DNA of 5,626 nt, taken from contig JAFIHP010000017.1 in the NCBI GenBank assembly GCA_017849335.1, positions 1-5,626 on the forward strand, written 5' to 3'. The number at the start of each line of letters is the position of its first letter. Positions within the stretch are counted from its first letter, which is position 1. This DNA is from Actinomycetales bacterium. Lineage in GTDB: Bacteria > Actinomycetota > Actinomycetes > S36-B12. Positions 4,677 to 5,626 of this stretch are shown piece after piece. Made by a program: the position numbers and the translations under genes. The notes beneath the pieces were generated by a model. The model had not been told where the DNA came from. It made no database searches and worked only from the letters and a program-made list of their open reading frames with translations.

Positions 4677-5626
4677 TCAGGCGCTGGCGGGCTCGGGTTC
4701 GGTGTCGCGCAGGCGCTGGCCGCTGACCTGGGTGACGCCGCCGCCGCGCATGGACACGCCGTAGAGCGCGTCCGCGATCTCCATCGTGCGCTTCTGGTGG
4801 GTGATCACGATGAGCTGGGAGCTCGACCGCAGCTCCTCGATGATGTCGATCAGCCGGCCGAGGTTGACGTCGTCGAGCGCGGCCTCGACCTCGTCGAGGA
4901 CGTAGAACGGGCTCGGCCGCGCCTTGAACAGCGCGACGAGGAACGCCACGGCCGTCAGCGACCGCTCCCCGCCGGACAGCAGCGACAGGCGCTTGACCTT
5001 CTTGCCCGGGGGCCGGGCCTCGACGTCGACACCGGTCGTGAGCATGTCCGACGGGTCGGTGAGGATCAGCCGCCCCTCGCCACCGGGGAACAGGCGGGAG
5101 AAGATGCCGACGAACTCGCGCTCGATCTCCTCGTACGCCTCGGTGAACACCTGCTGGACGCGGGCGTCGACCTCCTTGACGATGTCGAGCAGGTCCTCGC
5201 GCGTGCGCTTGAGGTCGTCGAGCTGCTCGGACAGGAAGCGATGCCGCTCCTCCATCGCGGCGAACTCCTCCAGCGCCAGCGGGTTCACCCGGCCGAGGAG
5301 GGCCAGGTCCCGTTCGGCCGCCTTCAGCCGCTTCTCCTGCTGCACCCGTTCGAACGGGTACGGCTCCCCGGGCTCGGCCGGCGGCTCGTCGCCCGGAGCA
5401 GGCGGGGTCGGCGGGACGAGGACGTCCGGGCCGTACTCGACGATCAGGACCTCCGGATCGACGCCGAAGTCGGCGAGGACCTTGTCCTCGAGCTGCTCGA
5501 TCCGCAGGCGCTGCTCCGCACGGGCGACCTCGTCGCGGTGCACGGAGTCCCGCAGCCGGTCGAACTCGGTCTTGAGCTCGCGCAGTTCCGCGCGCACCGC
5601 CTGCACGTGGGTGTCGCGCTCGCGGG
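4677..5626 (-). CDS. smc: Chromosome partition protein SMC, C-terminal part, truncated by window edge
   Basis: About the last 316 residues of the SMC ATPase, which with ScpA and ScpB organises and segregates the chromosome. From the right edge inward: the end of the returning coiled-coil arm (heptad-like, charged, 5626 to ~5440), a Pro/Glu-rich break (~5345-5430), more coiled coil including LGRVNPLALEEF (~5270-5300), then the C-terminal head half. The head shows the signature LSGGERS (LSGGE at 4965-4979), Walker B FYVLDEVEAALDD (Asp at 4893-4895, Glu at 4890-4892), and the switch His in ITHQKRTME (4797-4799). These complete the ATP site with the Walker A in the missing N-terminal half. The gene ends at TGA 4677-4679 after a short acidic tail. 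RecN and SbcC share the ABC head but lack this exact arrangement. No start codon lies in the window; the GTG at 5604-5606 is internal. Confidence 0.95.
   Translation of the reverse strand, partial: RERDTHVQAVRAELRELKTEFDRLRDSVHRDEVARAEQRLRIEQLEDKVLADFGVDPEVLIVEYGPDVLVPPTPPAPGDEPPAEPGEPYPFERVQQEKRLKAAERDLALLGRVNPLALEEFAAMEERHRFLSEQLDDLKRTREDLLDIVKEVDARVQQVFTEAYEEIEREFVGIFSRLFPGGEGRLILTDPSDMLTTGVDVEARPPGKKVKRLSLLSGGERSLTAVAFLVALFKARPSPFYVLDEVEAALDDVNLGRLIDIIEELRSSSQLIVITHQKRTMEIADALYGVSMRGGGVTQVSGQRLRDTEPEPASA

Overview
The window looks like chromosomal DNA of a high-GC actinobacterium. The evidence is a strong G/C bias at third codon positions, GTG starts, an actinobacterial-type DnaE with an HLHVHTEYSMLDG start, and an SMC C-terminus that ends its coiled coil with the LGRVNPLALEEF stretch usual in actinobacteria. 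The genus cannot be fixed from this sequence alone. No RNA gene, insertion sequence, CRISPR array or phage gene was seen.

Layout. (1) 1-602, minus strand: the first ~200 codons of dnaE (DNA polymerase III alpha, PHP domain), running off the left edge. (2) 603-777: divergent intergenic region with the dnaE leader, a 10-bp tandem repeat, and a 40-bp imperfect palindrome covering the promoter of the plus-strand genes. (3) 778-3021, plus strand: a four-gene operon with overlapping stops and starts, encoding a PadR-family repressor, a DUF1048 protein of unknown function, a DrrA-like ABC ATPase and a DrrB-like ABC-2 permease. (4) About 3029-3056: a GC-rich hairpin between convergent genes. (5) 3062-4568, minus strand: lspA (signal peptidase II) followed 4 nt later by rluD (23S rRNA pseudouridine synthase). 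(6) 4569-4676: intergenic, with a perfect 10-bp inverted repeat enclosing a second hairpin. (7) 4677-5626, minus strand: the C-terminal part of smc (chromosome condensation ATPase), running off the right edge.

How it fits together. dnaE, lspA, rluD and smc are housekeeping genes, all on the minus strand. The PadR/DUF1048/ABC cassette is a self-contained, oppositely oriented accessory module placed between rluD and dnaE, which often lie near each other in actinobacteria. It has its own operator-like promoter and a hairpin at its end. The simplest reading is a ligand-induced exporter: PadR represses the operon until a small molecule binds it, and the ATPase and permease then export a toxic or signalling compound. 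DUF1048 is the unexplained component. The other less ordinary points are the strong operator palindrome, a Gln in place of the H-loop His in the ATPase, and a structured inverted repeat at the smc/lspA junction, where the usual neighbours of both genes are missing.
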